Positions 35,645 to 44,711 of a DNA stretch of 64,000 bases are shown here, in pieces. Position numbers and translations under genes: made by a program. Every line of letters begins with the position of its first letter. Position 1 is the stretch's first letter. Location of the stretch: the NCBI GenBank assembly GCA_903939115.1, contig CAJAFV010000026.1:1-64000 (forward strand), given 5' to 3'. The notes under the pieces are model-generated. The model was not told where the DNA came from and ran no database searches. It saw only the letters and a list, made by a program, of their open reading frames with translations. Origin of the DNA: an uncultured Geobacteraceae bacterium. GTDB taxonomy: Bacteria > Desulfobacterota > Desulfuromonadia > Geobacterales > Pseudopelobacteraceae.

Positions 35645-37102
35645 ATGACCATAACCCGCAAGAGAATATTTATCAGCAGCGTTCAGAAAGAGTTTGCTCA
35701 GGTTCGCCGAGATCTCAAGGCCTTTCTCGTGGGAGATGCGGTCCTTCGCCGTTTCGTTTCGGACGTTTTTCTGTTCGAGGAACTTCCGGCACGAGACCAG
35801 CGTGCAGATACGGTCTATCTGGAAGAGGTCGAACGGTGCGACATATATCTGGGCATCTTTGGCTATGAGTACGGTTTTGAGGATGCATACGGTGTTTCTC
35901 CGACAGAGCGAGAATACGACCATGCCGGTCGTCATGGTAAAACCCGTCTGGTGTATGTCTGGGGTTCTGAGGACAAACAGCGCCACCCCAAGATGCGGCA
36001 ACTCGTCAGCAAGGCAAGTAATGAGTTGATCCGCCGCCGCATTGAAGATTCCAGCGCTCTGACTGCCGAGGTCTATGCAAGCCTTGTGGACTACCTCGAC
36101 AACTGCGGCGCCCTGCGAGTCCCTCCCTTCGACACATCTCTCTGTCAACAGGCAACTCTGAAAGACATTTCCCGCAAGCGGATGGAATGGTTTCTGGATA
36201 CCGCCCGCCGTGAACGCGGATTTCCGTTAAAATCAAATACCAGCACCCAGGTGCTGCTGACCCACCTTAACCTCGTTCATGAGCACAAGCCGACCAATGC
36301 AGCGATCATGCTCTTCGGCAGCAATCCGCAAAAATTCCACCGGACTGCTGAAACCAAGTGCATGCATTGTCGTGGCACTGAATATCGACGCCCATTTGTA
36401 TCGATGCAGGTCTATGGTGGTGATCTTTTCGATCAGGCAAACCTTGCCCGCGATTTTGTTCTTGACAGGATTGATCGTGCTATCGGCGTCAGAGATTTCA
36501 GCATCACTGCACCTGCGACCTATGAACTTCCTCCCGATGCCGTGGGCGAAGCTATCGTCAATGCTATTGCTCACCGGGATTATCACAGCAATGCCTCTAT
36601 CGAGGTCCGACTGTTTGCCGACAGGCTCGAAATCTGGAACCCCGGTTCGTTGCCCAGCACTCTTACCATGGACAGTCTTCGACATGATCACCCCTCTGTG
36701 CCGTATAACCCGCTTCTGGCCGAATCGCTCTATCTGGCACGTTATATCGAGCGGGTCGGTTCCGGCACCCAGACCATGATTGAGCTCTGCCGCGAGGCCG
36801 GACTGCCGGAGCCGCAGTTTGAACAGCGGGAGGGATTTTTCGTTACAACCATCTGGCGGGACTGGCTGACTCCGGAAATACTGGCCGGAATGAACCTGAA
36901 CGAGCGGCAGGTGAAGGGGATATCTTTTGTAAAGGCGAATGGCAGAATTACGAATCGGGAGTATCGTGAACTGACAAATGTGACCATCAGAACCGCTTCC
37001 AGAGATCTTGAGGACGTGGTTGGTAAAGCCGTCTTGAAAAAATTCGGTACTACCGGTCGGAATACATTTTATTGCCTGGCCGGTAAACTGGACACAAAGT
37101 AG
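35645..37102 (+). CDS. DUF4062/ATP-binding/winged-helix protein
   Basis: 485 aa. The start MTITRKRIFISSVQKEFAQV marks the DUF4062 domain (~1-170). An in-frame ATG 75 bp upstream would read through the DUF1848 remnant region and is rejected. A segment with ERGFPLKSNTS and AIMLFGSNPQKF resembles Schlafen/AlbA-linked proteins. Near 300 ELPPDAVGEAIVNAIAHRDY and LEIWNPGSLP resemble the HATPase_c_4 module of RecG-like regulators. The C-terminal ~60 residues form a winged helix (ITNREYRELTNVTIRTASRDL). Proteins of this build are often found in defence regions; the target is unknown. Confidence 0.8.
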   Translation: MTITRKRIFISSVQKEFAQVRRDLKAFLVGDAVLRRFVSDVFLFEELPARDQRADTVYLEEVERCDIYLGIFGYEYGFEDAYGVSPTEREYDHAGRHGKTRLVYVWGSEDKQRHPKMRQLVSKASNELIRRRIEDSSALTAEVYASLVDYLDNCGALRVPPFDTSLCQQATLKDISRKRMEWFLDTARRERGFPLKSNTSTQVLLTHLNLVHEHKPTNAAIMLFGSNPQKFHRTAETKCMHCRGTEYRRPFVSMQVYGGDLFDQANLARDFVLDRIDRAIGVRDFSITAPATYELPPDAVGEAIVNAIAHRDYHSNASIEVRLFADRLEIWNPGSLPSTLTMDSLRHDHPSVPYNPLLAESLYLARYIERVGSGTQTMIELCREAGLPEPQFEQREGFFVTTIWRDWLTPEILAGMNLNERQVKGISFVKANGRITNREYRELTNVTIRTASRDLEDVVGKAVLKKFGTTGRNTFYCLAGKLDTK

Positions 37103-37152
37103 ACAAACTGGACAAGAACATAGAGAACCGCAAACTGGACATAAACTGGTCA
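37085..37152. repeat. Cluster of AAACTGGACA repeats
   Basis: AAACTGGACA occurs at 37085, 37105 and 37132, with a variant AAACTGGTCA at 37143. One more copy lies at 38458, and the reverse-complement core CTGTCCAG appears twice at 38530-38565. The units flank the SEC-C gene on both sides. Spacing is irregular and there are no unique spacers, so it is not a CRISPR array. Confidence 0.5.
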
Positions 37153-37229
37153 AACAAGACATAAAGGTAGAATGATTCACCCGACATAAACCCGACAAAC
37201 CCTTCATTAGTATCAAAGGTGGTTTCATC

Positions 37230-38240
37230 TTGAAAACAGGCAGAAATGCTCCCTGTCCCTGCGGCAGCGGGCTCAAATACAAAAAATGCTGTGCTGACAA
37301 ACAGGACGGAAGTGAACACCAGCGCGTCATGGGGCCTGTCATGGGTGAACTGAAGGAAATGCTCAAGGATAAGAGCTTCGGCTCGCTGGATGAAGCCAAC
37401 GCATTTCTGCGTCAGCACAATCAGCAACGTAATCAGGCACCCAGAGACGATTTCCACGGTCTGTCTCCGGAACAGATGCACCGGTTTCTCCATTTCCCGT
37501 TTGATACGCCCCATCTGGTTACCTTCCCGTTCAGTCTCGACAGTATTCTGCAAGCCCCGATTATGTCCCTGTTCAATCTGTTGGCAGAGGGCATCGGCAA
37601 TGACGGTCTGAAGGCGACCGCCACCGGCAACCTGCCGCGTAACTTCTGCCGGGAATCGGCCCAAAGTTACTATAGTGAAGAGGAATACCGGAGAATAATC
37701 GAGGTTGGCGAGCTGAGAACAGAGCCGGAATTCAGGATAATGCATACAACCCGGCTGGTTGCCGAACTGGCCGGATTGATCAGAAAATACAAGGGGAAGT
37801 TTATCCTCAGCAGGGAGTGCCGGAAACTGCTGGCTGAACAGGAGCAATCGGGCATCTACTCGCGCTTGTTCCAGGCCTTTGTCAGGGAATACAACTGGGC
37901 CTATCAGGATCATCTGGGAGAAATCCCCTTCATGCAGCAGTCATTTCTGTTCAGTCTCTATCTGATGTCCAGATATGGTGGTGAGTGGCGGAGCAGTATC
38001 TTCTATGAAGACAATTTCCTGCGGGCTTTTCCCAATCTGCTTCCGCACATTCAACCAGTCGGCAGCTACTATTCGCCCGAGAAAGTGGTACGGACCAGTT
38101 ATTCTTCGCGCTGTCTGAATCGGTTTGCCCGTTACTTTGGGCTGGTGGAAATTGAACGTCCCGGCAATGACCTCTATTCAGCAGAGTTCAGGGTGAGAAA
38201 GTTGCCACTCCTGGACCAGGTCGTCCAGTTTCATCTCTGA
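37230..38240 (+). CDS. SEC-C motif protein
   Basis: 336 aa from a TTG preceded by AAAGGTGG. The N-terminal RNAPCPCGSGLKYKKCC is a complete SEC-C zinc motif, as at the end of SecA. The remaining ~310 residues are mostly helical and not recognised. No membrane segment. SEC-C here probably mediates protein or ribosome contact. The gene and its repeats look like one transferred cassette. Confidence 0.75.
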   Translation: MKTGRNAPCPCGSGLKYKKCCADKQDGSEHQRVMGPVMGELKEMLKDKSFGSLDEANAFLRQHNQQRNQAPRDDFHGLSPEQMHRFLHFPFDTPHLVTFPFSLDSILQAPIMSLFNLLAEGIGNDGLKATATGNLPRNFCRESAQSYYSEEEYRRIIEVGELRTEPEFRIMHTTRLVAELAGLIRKYKGKFILSRECRKLLAEQEQSGIYSRLFQAFVREYNWAYQDHLGEIPFMQQSFLFSLYLMSRYGGEWRSSIFYEDNFLRAFPNLLPHIQPVGSYYSPEKVVRTSYSSRCLNRFARYFGLVEIERPGNDLYSAEFRVRKLPLLDQVVQFHL

Positions 38241-38247
38241 GGTCATT

Positions 38248-38391
38248 ATGGTAAAAAAGAAAAAAACGGCAGATCCGCTGGTGGATTTATTGGAGGCGGC
38301 CAAACCTGAGACGCTGATCGCATTGATTGCCGAGCTTGCGATAGGTCGGCCCGATGTGCGCCGTGAATGCTTTGACTACTGGACAGGCTAG
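38248..38391 (+). CDS. Short 47-aa frame, probably a truncated gene
   Basis: GAGGTC precedes an ATG encoding MVKKKKTADPLVDLLEAAKP, then LIALIAELAIGRPDVRREC and a stop. The sequence reads like the helical N terminus of a larger protein that has lost its remainder. The start lies 8 bp past the SEC-C gene stop, so it may be translated with it. No function assigned. Confidence 0.45.
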   Translation: MVKKKKTADPLVDLLEAAKPETLIALIAELAIGRPDVRRECFDYWTG

Positions 38392-38861
38392 TTCACAACG
38401 CACACATGATAACCATGAAAGGAGAATCGATGAGATAACTGATGTCAAAGAACAATTAAACTGGACACCACAAAACCAAAACAACGACAGGAAGAAATGA
38501 AAAAATATCTATCCCGTTAAAACCTGAAACCCTGTCCAGATAAAACCGGAATCACTGTCCAGTCAAATCGGCTTGACCAGGTCCCAGAAACTTCAGGTTT
38601 CTTCAGGTATTATGCCCCTCCAACACATACAAGCCATAAGAGGCCTTCTGTCGGGCATGTATCAAGTAATTGGTGTAATTTTGATTTATATAGCCTGTAT
38701 TTTTTAACCTGCCAGCATTTCGGTTATTCCACAAGTCATTATGTCGCCATATCACCAGATAGATTTTAATTAAAAACACAGTACTATAGATTTATTAAAT
38801 TAATTAAATGGCACCTTTTTTGCTTATAGCCAATCTTATAATATATATGCAATGTTCTGTT

Positions 38862-38943
38862 TCAAGGTATCCCCATCGAAAGGTGGGTGCACAAAGTCAC
38901 AAGTCCGATTCAATTTTGTAACGGACAGTTGGGCTACCGGGAA
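38862..38943 (+). ncRNA. GEMM-I (cyclic dinucleotide) riboswitch candidate
   Basis: CCCATC-GAAA-GGTGGG forms a stem with a GNRA tetraloop, as in GEMM P1b. TGCACAAAGTCAC follows (family pattern GACGCAAAGCCAC). A second stem GTCCG/CGGAC leads into CAGTTGGGCTACCG, close to the family's CAGCCGGGYTRCCG. A TATAAT lies at 38837, ~25 bp upstream, and a stem-loop with a T run lies downstream. The 5' AAACC motif is not well kept, which lowers confidence. Geobacter-type bacteria use many such switches, some of them for cGAMP. Confidence 0.55.
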
Positions 38944-39011
38944 TATTTATGGTGGAGCTTCTGTGCGTTTTAAATCGATATTACTTAGGAATAGATCTGT
39001 TTTTCAGGCCG

Positions 39012-39047
39012 ACGTTACCGGTTACTACCGTGCGCCGGTTTTTTTGT
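39012..39047 (+). terminator. Terminator after the riboswitch candidate
   Basis: ACCGG and CCGGT pair around a 13-nt loop, followed by seven T. It could be the expression platform's terminator controlling the downstream membrane protein gene at 39422. Confidence 0.6.
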
Positions 39048-39421
39048 TTTGAAAAATGGTTACTTCATGGAGGTACATCTTGAGGGGGAGATAACCACGG
39101 TTCAACAAATGCTTCGGTATGCCAAACCGCTCAAATGCTGCACGGAGCTCAAGGCTTTCAAACATACGCTTGAAAAGGGCCTAACCGCCCCATGCCGTAA
39201 TTTCTTGGCTTGAGAAGCCATCTGTAAATCTGTCACCCTGAAGTTTGTGAGACATAAGCAACCCGCAACCAAATAAAATCAGATGAGACTTTCTATTGGT
39301 TCCATTAGTCCACATCAGAACTTTACGGACAAGAGGGGCTGATGAAAAATCTCGGTTAAATGTATAGTGATAAACCGATCGAAAATATTTGTTATGAAAT
39401 CTCAAAATAAATGGAGTCGCC

Positions 39422-40051
39422 GTGAAATTCATTAGGTACATTATTCCCAGTTTATTACTTTGTAACAGCGTAGCATTTGCAGACGATGGTAATAGCGGTA
39501 ATAACTCTTTCTTCAGTCTTCCCGTTGTTGCTGCAATAATATGTTATTTCCGAAGAAAGGAAGCCATTGGTGGGTGGCTGCTTTTTTATTTTTTTCAATT
39601 ATATTATGGGGCCTTTAATAGCCTTCCTGTGTTTATTCAAGGCATAGGTGGCGGGTGGTTCCCAACAAGTTTTAATTCGAGTTCTGATTATTTAATGTTT
39701 TTACTTATAATATTACCAACTAATTTGTGTATTTTATCAGAAGTTGTGATCAGCATTTTATTGATGCGGCACCAAACGAGAGACAAAAAATATGTAAAAA
39801 TATTGCTAATTGTTTTTGCTGTGGATTTTTTAACATCCATAATTAGCCTGCCTATTGATATATCTAATACTGATTACGTTGCATCATTTATCAGCTTTTT
39901 ACATGTATTGTTAAGCGCTCTTTGGTTCTTCTATTTTAGAACGTCTAACAGAGTGAAATTGGTATTTGTTGATAAAAAATGGGATTTCAATATTTTTATA
40001 TCGCTTAAAAGCCAGAAGTTTCAGGAACCTATTTCTGAGGGCGCTGAATAA
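39422..40051 (+). CDS. DUF2569-like membrane protein
   Basis: 209 aa from a GTG. The first ~22 residues look like a signal peptide or signal anchor ending at AFADD. About four membrane segments follow. IGGWLLFYFFQLYYGAF near 50-65 resembles the opening of DUF2569 proteins. The C-terminal ~40 residues are cytoplasmic and charged. The gene is strongly AT-rich. It is the first gene after the riboswitch candidate, 375 bp from its terminator. Confidence 0.6.
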   Translation: MKFIRYIIPSLLLCNSVAFADDGNSGNNSFFSLPVVAAIICYFRRKEAIGGWLLFYFFQLYYGAFNSLPVFIQGIGGGWFPTSFNSSSDYLMFLLIILPTNLCILSEVVISILLMRHQTRDKKYVKILLIVFAVDFLTSIISLPIDISNTDYVASFISFLHVLLSALWFFYFRTSNRVKLVFVDKKWDFNIFISLKSQKFQEPISEGAE

Positions 40052-40232
40052 TTTGTAAATTGCAATACTAGACATGGACTAATAAGGAAGGATTTGGGCA
40101 GCAGATTCCCATCAACCACACTTAGTTTTGGCCAACAAATGACAATGGTCTTTGGGATAATGTGGTATATTAAAATTAATCCTAGGCAGATGGAACGCCG
40201 CTTTGCCAGGAGTATTTGAACATTAAGTCATG

Positions 40233-40253
40233 GCCACCCGCAAAGCGGGTGGC
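40233..40253. repeat. Perfect GC-rich hairpin
   Basis: GCCACCCGC-AAA-GCGGGTGGC, a 9-bp perfect stem in otherwise AT-rich DNA. There is no T run. It resembles the subterminal hairpins of IS200/IS605-type elements, but no transposase is near. It may be an end fragment or a simple transcript hairpin. Confidence 0.5.
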
Positions 40254-40493
40254 TTCATGGCATTTCCTCCTGTTGATTGCCCTTCGGGGCTTTCCTCAGG
40301 AGGGAGTGTCGCAGGAACGGCATAGCCTTTTCAAGTCACACCAGCAGAGCCGGTGGTTTACTGAAAGGCATCAATTACCATCATCAAATTTTGTCAGCTA
40401 CGATAAACTCCCAATATCTTCCACCTATGCCAGCAGCAAAATAGCAAGTTAGACGGGACAAAATGATTAATGACATTACCCAGGAGGGAGGAG

Positions 40494-41171
40494 ATGAAAA
40501 GATGTGCGTGTTTTCTTATGCTGGTGGCGCTTTTTACTCTTAACGGATGTGGCGTAAACTATGTTGCTGCTCAACGTGATTTTGGCCTAAAGGAAAAAGA
40601 GCCAATTGTTTACGGGGTTGTTGCCAAGAAATGCATCGTTAACGATACCTCAAATTATTTCATCGATTTCATTGTGGCTAGTACCTTTGTCGACTACATC
40701 AACAAGAATGGCGGCAAGGCCGTCCTTCTTAACAATAAAAAACTGTTAACCGTAGATAAAGCGGCTTCGACGTACAGCACTATGAGGACGAACTGGGCCC
40801 AAACCCGGCCAATAAATAGTGAAACTAAGTTCGACCCGGTGGCGAGTGACTTGGAAAAGGCCGGTGCAAATGCGCTTATAGTAATTGGTGTGGATGCATA
40901 CGCCCCGTCATTTGGTCGGGTCATGCAATCTATGGCTGCTGATGCTGCCATTAATTCTATCGCGTATGGTAATATTGCAAGCACCATGTTTATTCCTGTG
41001 ACACCATCTTCGTTCTTCTCAGTCCTGGTAGTCAACAAGGATGGCAGGCCAGTTTATTATAACAAGGAGATGTTCACACGGATGTTACGCCGTGATTTTT
41101 CAGATGATGATCATGTTCGCCGCATGTATGCTGCTCTCTATGAGAATATTACGAACACTCTCACTCAGTAG
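40494..41171 (+). CDS. Lipoprotein of unknown function
   Basis: 225 aa. The start MKRCACFLMLVALFTLNGC follows AGGAGGGAGGAG; an ATG 24 bp upstream is less well placed. The lipobox is LNGC. The mature part contains VYGVVAKKCIVND and ANALIVIGVDAY, like small periplasmic lipoproteins that sit with secretion or envelope genes. No enzyme motif. Likely anchored in the inner or outer membrane facing the periplasm. Confidence 0.7.
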   Translation: MKRCACFLMLVALFTLNGCGVNYVAAQRDFGLKEKEPIVYGVVAKKCIVNDTSNYFIDFIVASTFVDYINKNGGKAVLLNNKKLLTVDKAASTYSTMRTNWAQTRPINSETKFDPVASDLEKAGANALIVIGVDAYAPSFGRVMQSMAADAAINSIAYGNIASTMFIPVTPSSFFSVLVVNKDGRPVYYNKEMFTRMLRRDFSDDDHVRRMYAALYENITNTLTQ

Positions 41172-41620
41172 ATAGGCTCTGCAGCGACTGATGCCACACA
41201 TATAGCTTGCAATGTCACTTAGGCTACACCCTAAACTGAAATAGAAACCATTCCACGCCGCACGGTTGGTCGCAGAATAAATAAGGGTATACTCACTATC
41301 CAAGGGGCTTCATTAAAGTTAGCCCCTTGTAAAACTGCATCAGAAGCGCTAGATCTGCATTATCTGTTATATTTTACAACTTCTACCGCGTATATTTTTG
41401 AATAACTTTTATTCTTTGTGCTCAGTTTACGCACAAAACCTGAGTTATAACGTATGGGTGCAGAGGATACTCTGCCACAACGACGAAGAATATAATGATT
41501 TAATAAGTGATGCAATAGCTGCTATAGTGGGGTGTGATGGTGGATAATAGATGGATAGTACCTTAACGAATTTCAGGTCAAATAGTTGTGAGGATTGTTT
41601 ATAATCTAATGGGGGGCAAT
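41172..41620. other. Intergenic stretch with one terminator-like hairpin
   Basis: CAAGGGGCT (41301-41309) and AGCCCCTTG (41321-41329) form a perfect 9-bp stem, probably ending the lipoprotein transcript. The rest is AT-rich and shows no gene. Confidence 0.5.
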
Positions 41621-42823
41621 ATGCCTAGTAAAATGAGTGAAATTATAACAGCAGGTCTTATTCTATCGATGCTAACGGCATGCGCAGCAACTAAACCAAA
41701 ACAAAATGAGGTCATAGAAAGCTATGGGAGTGCGCCGTTGTATGCTTCAATATCATGGGGTGAAACTTTATCATTTGGCGCAGTAGGCAATACACCTGAA
41801 GTAGGAGAGCTCGTATTAAACAATTTAACAACGTCACCTGCTTATAATAATCTAAATCGAAAACTTTCATCAGAAAGACAGCGTGTGATTAAATTAGCTA
41901 ACGGATTAGACAGAAAGGCAATATTTACTGCATATGATAATTATACTAATAATCTGAACGAGTACAAAACTTACCGGGGATCTTTGGTTGAAAATTATTA
42001 CAGCGCATTTACTAGAGTAAATAAGATCATAACTATTGATGACCAGTCTGGACTATATAAAAACGATGTGGATTTTAATTCAATTGTTCAGGTAGCTGTA
42101 AACGATATTAAGCCTACAATATCCAGTAACTTTATGATTACATCGCGTTCAGGTAGCTACAGTCGGATGAAAGATATGGTCGTTAAGCGTTCGACTATTA
42201 ATACTAATAACGTTGTGAATGTTATTAATTCATTGGATACCATCCAATCAGAAAAAGACAGCCTAAATTCTCTTGTAAGCTATTACAAAGTTATTAAAAA
42301 TAATATCGACACAAAATATAATTACACTTTAGATGTTGCCGATACGGTGCCATTCAGTAGAAATGAAATGCCTGTACCAGTTAAGGTAACTATAACGAGC
42401 CGCAATTACGACAAGCCACTATTTCCAAGTCATACCTTTTCAGACAAGAATATATCTATAGATCTTAAATCAGGAGACCTAAAGATCCGCAATAATACAG
42501 ACCAGTATATTAAGCTTCTTTCCATAACGACCTATTTAGATGATATTGTGAGCAACTACAGCTTAAAAGATGATCAGGCAATTGAGCTGCCACCACATTC
42601 ATCATCCAGTGATATTATTAAATACGATAGTTTAGTCATAAAAAGTGTGCTAGATGCGTCACAAAGAAGAAACATGACATTAAATATAAGCAAAAGCACA
42701 CAAGTTTCATTCGGAATTGCTGCTAAGTACAGAATAGGCGAGCAAAACATAGACAAAACTCTATATACAAAACAAAAAAATTATTCTGTGTATGATATAT
42801 TAAAAGCTAATCAGTTATTGTAA
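41621..42823 (+). CDS. Large lipoprotein of unknown function
   Basis: 400 aa from the ATG after GGGGGGC. The signal peptide SEIITAGLILSMLTAC ends in the lipobox LTAC. The mature protein is Asn/Ser/Tyr-rich, with no membrane segment and no recognised domain. The last third, with KSGDLKIRNNTDQYIKLLSI, suggests beta-sheet structure. Composition is very AT-rich, unlike the core genes, which points to transfer. Confidence 0.65.
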   Translation: MPSKMSEIITAGLILSMLTACAATKPKQNEVIESYGSAPLYASISWGETLSFGAVGNTPEVGELVLNNLTTSPAYNNLNRKLSSERQRVIKLANGLDRKAIFTAYDNYTNNLNEYKTYRGSLVENYYSAFTRVNKIITIDDQSGLYKNDVDFNSIVQVAVNDIKPTISSNFMITSRSGSYSRMKDMVVKRSTINTNNVVNVINSLDTIQSEKDSLNSLVSYYKVIKNNIDTKYNYTLDVADTVPFSRNEMPVPVKVTITSRNYDKPLFPSHTFSDKNISIDLKSGDLKIRNNTDQYIKLLSITTYLDDIVSNYSLKDDQAIELPPHSSSSDIIKYDSLVIKSVLDASQRRNMTLNISKSTQVSFGIAAKYRIGEQNIDKTLYTKQKNYSVYDILKANQLL

Positions 42824-42883
42824 AAAATCCGTTCGCTCAAAGATAGAAATCTAAATATTTCTATACAAGTTTATATTCGGTTA

Positions 42884-42931
42884 AGCAGTCTTCAAGCCTT
42901 TTAAAATAAGAGCTTGGAGGCTGCTTTTTTG
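42884..42931 (+). terminator. Terminator of the large lipoprotein gene
   Basis: AGCAGTCTTCAAGC and GCTTGGAGGCTGCT form a 14-bp stem followed by TTTTTTG. Confidence 0.85.
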
Positions 42932-43387
42932 TTTTATGGATGCTCTACCTCCGCTCGACCGGATACTTCACCGGTGAGTTTTGACACTCTCATTTTTGTA
43001 GCTAGCCTGATGATCGTCAACTGCTATTACCGGGCGGGTATTCTAATTGTCGCTCATCACTACACTAGCCCTTCATCTGTAAATACAAAATTATTTTGTT
43101 ATCAGACAAACGCACCTTTATCCATAAGAAAATTAGTTAATGTACATTATAAACAAAATGCCTCGCTGCTTACAGATGTTATTACTACCGTAATTCATTA
43201 TTCTTTCAACCAAGCATGCCTCGAGGAATAGTGGGTTGAGTTATAAAGTTTTACACTATCAATAGCCCAAGCTCTAGCGATAGTATCCCGAATCTGTAAA
43301 TAATTGTATCAATAGGGTTGTGTTTTAGCTTTTGATAGGTTATTATCAAAATATCTTAGAGTCTTGTGATAGTATGAGGAGTCGAGA
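42932..43387. other. Intergenic stretch before the serine recombinase, with a possible res site
   Basis: 456 bp. TTTTGATA (43330-43337) and TATCAAAA (43344-43351) make an inverted repeat 37 bp before the recombinase ATG, and two further CGATAGT/TGATAGT-like motifs flank it. This is where a resolvase would bind its own recombination site. The open frame from 42914 starts inside the upstream terminator and is not called. Confidence 0.45.
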
Positions 43388-43942
43388 ATGGCAATTATCG
43401 GATACGCACGAGTCTCGACAGAGGATCAGAATCTGACAGCCCAACTTGAACAGCTCAAAGCAGCCGGCTGCGAGAAGATCTTCAAAGAAAAGGCCTCCGG
43501 AGTAAAAATGGATCGTCCACAGCTCGCAGCCATGATCGACTACTCACGTGAAGGTGATACGGTTGTCATCTGCAAATTGGACCGGATAGCTAGGAGCACG
43601 AAACATTTATTAGAGACTATCGAAGGCCTGGAGAGAAAACAAGTCGCTTTCAATGTACTCAACATCAATCTTGACACAAGCACTCCGACCGGCAAACTTA
43701 TGCTCTCAATGTTGGCAGCAATTGGTCAGTTTGAACGGGAAATGATGTTGGAACGACAAAAAGACGGAATTCGGCTCGCAAAAGAGAATGGGAAGTATCT
43801 GGGTCGAAAACCGACTGCCCAAGCTCAAGCTGAGAAAGTCATGGAGATGTTGGGGCAGGGTAAGACCAAGGCTTTTGTGGCCGACAATCTGAAAATCGGG
43901 GTAGCTAGCGTCTACCGGATCGCAAGAGTTGCAAGGGGGTAG
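43388..43942 (+). CDS. Serine recombinase (resolvase/invertase family)
   Basis: 184 aa. The N-terminal catalytic domain opens IIGYARVSTEDQNL with the active Ser10. KLDRIARS and the long helix GQFEREMMLERQKDGI follow. The C-terminal helix-turn-helix (KTKAFVADNLKIGVASVYRIAR) binds DNA. It is of the small Tn3-resolvase/Gin type and probably resolves multimers or inverts a segment. It marks the start of the mobility end of the island. Confidence 0.92.
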   Translation: MAIIGYARVSTEDQNLTAQLEQLKAAGCEKIFKEKASGVKMDRPQLAAMIDYSREGDTVVICKLDRIARSTKHLLETIEGLERKQVAFNVLNINLDTSTPTGKLMLSMLAAIGQFEREMMLERQKDGIRLAKENGKYLGRKPTAQAQAEKVMEMLGQGKTKAFVADNLKIGVASVYRIARVARG

Positions 43943-43968
43943 TTTAGAGAGGTTTAAGTTTTAAGATG

Positions 43969-44625
43969 TTATTGAGACTGGTAGATTAGTTGGTTAAGCA
44001 CCCTTAGCTTTTCAATTGACATCAATAATGCATTTTTTTTCTTCAGTGAAAAATATGCATTATCTCTTGTAAAACCAGCAGCTCGACACTCAGGAATTTC
44101 TGGAATTTCAGCTTCATACAGTAATTTAGTATGATTATATTTGATAACTACTGTGTATTTAGTTGGTAATTCACTTAACGCTATCGTTTGTGCAGATGGT
44201 GCATCGAATTGATTATGCAAATGAAATAGTTTTGAATAAAGCGCTGGGAAGTCGATTCGGAATGACCTGTGAGCCGCAAGAGAGTGAGAATTAGATTCGT
44301 CTACATAGATTGCAAGAGCATTTGCTGTGATTTCTGGATCAATTCCGTGACTTGCGCACCACTGAAGATAGCTGAGTTTACATTTACTTAAAGCCGTTTT
44401 TAGTGCAACTGGAATTTGATATCGTGGTTGACGCTTGCGTCCTATCTTGCTTATTATCTCTTCTTTTCTCAGAATTTCATAAAGTTTTATCGCCGTACGA
44501 TGATTGAGTCGTCGCGCCAATTCTATAATCGAATAGCCATTGCTGTACGCTAGCTTCAGCTCATTGATCAAAATGGGATATAATTCATCATTTTCATCCC
44601 AAAATAAATAAACTTTAAAATTCAT
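43969..44625 (-). CDS. Protein of unknown function with an N-terminal helix-turn-helix
   Basis: 218 aa. Residues ~20-60 (YSIIELARRLNHRTAIKLYEILRKEE) look like a helix-turn-helix. The middle LQWCASHGIDPEITANALAIYVDES and the C-terminal ECRAAGFTRDNAYFSL are not recognised. It neighbours the HD-domain gene on the same strand with an 86-bp gap and is equally AT-rich. Confidence 0.6.
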   Translation of the reverse strand: MNFKVYLFWDENDELYPILINELKLAYSNGYSIIELARRLNHRTAIKLYEILRKEEIISKIGRKRQPRYQIPVALKTALSKCKLSYLQWCASHGIDPEITANALAIYVDESNSHSLAAHRSFRIDFPALYSKLFHLHNQFDAPSAQTIALSELPTKYTVVIKYNHTKLLYEAEIPEIPECRAAGFTRDNAYFSLKKKNALLMSIEKLRVLNQLIYQSQ

Positions 44626-44711
44626 AAATCGAAACCTACCTATGAAACTTTAAAATACTCTTTATTTTCATAAAGAGTATGGGTTTTCAAAATTAGTGCT
44701 ACAACAGCTGC

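Larger units (their letters stand above)
38392..39421. other. AT-rich stretch without a protein gene
   Basis: 1030 bp between the truncated frame and the DUF2569-like gene. The first ~450 bp contain inverted CTGTCCAG copies and AT-rich sequence. A riboswitch candidate and a terminator follow (38862-39047). The last ~370 bp show a short open stretch near 39068-39213 without a start codon or recognised family. Confidence 0.5.

Noticed and set aside
37085-37152. Repeat cluster considered as a CRISPR array
   Set aside because: Units are 10 bp with irregular gaps and no unique spacers of constant length; no cas genes are near (the Cas4-like domain at 14.6 kb belongs to a DUF2779 protein).
36233-37913. 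Long minus-strand open frames over the DUF4062 and SEC-C genes
   Set aside because: They are antisense to genes with clear domains and their proteins show no family pattern.
38852-39052. 66-codon plus-strand frame
   Set aside because: It covers the riboswitch candidate and its terminator; the protein has no family features.
39068-39213. Open stretch ending near 39213
   Set aside because: No start codon with ribosome site and no recognised family; too short to support.
42914-43231. 105-codon plus-strand frame
   Set aside because: It begins inside the terminator hairpin of the preceding lipoprotein gene and has no ribosome site.
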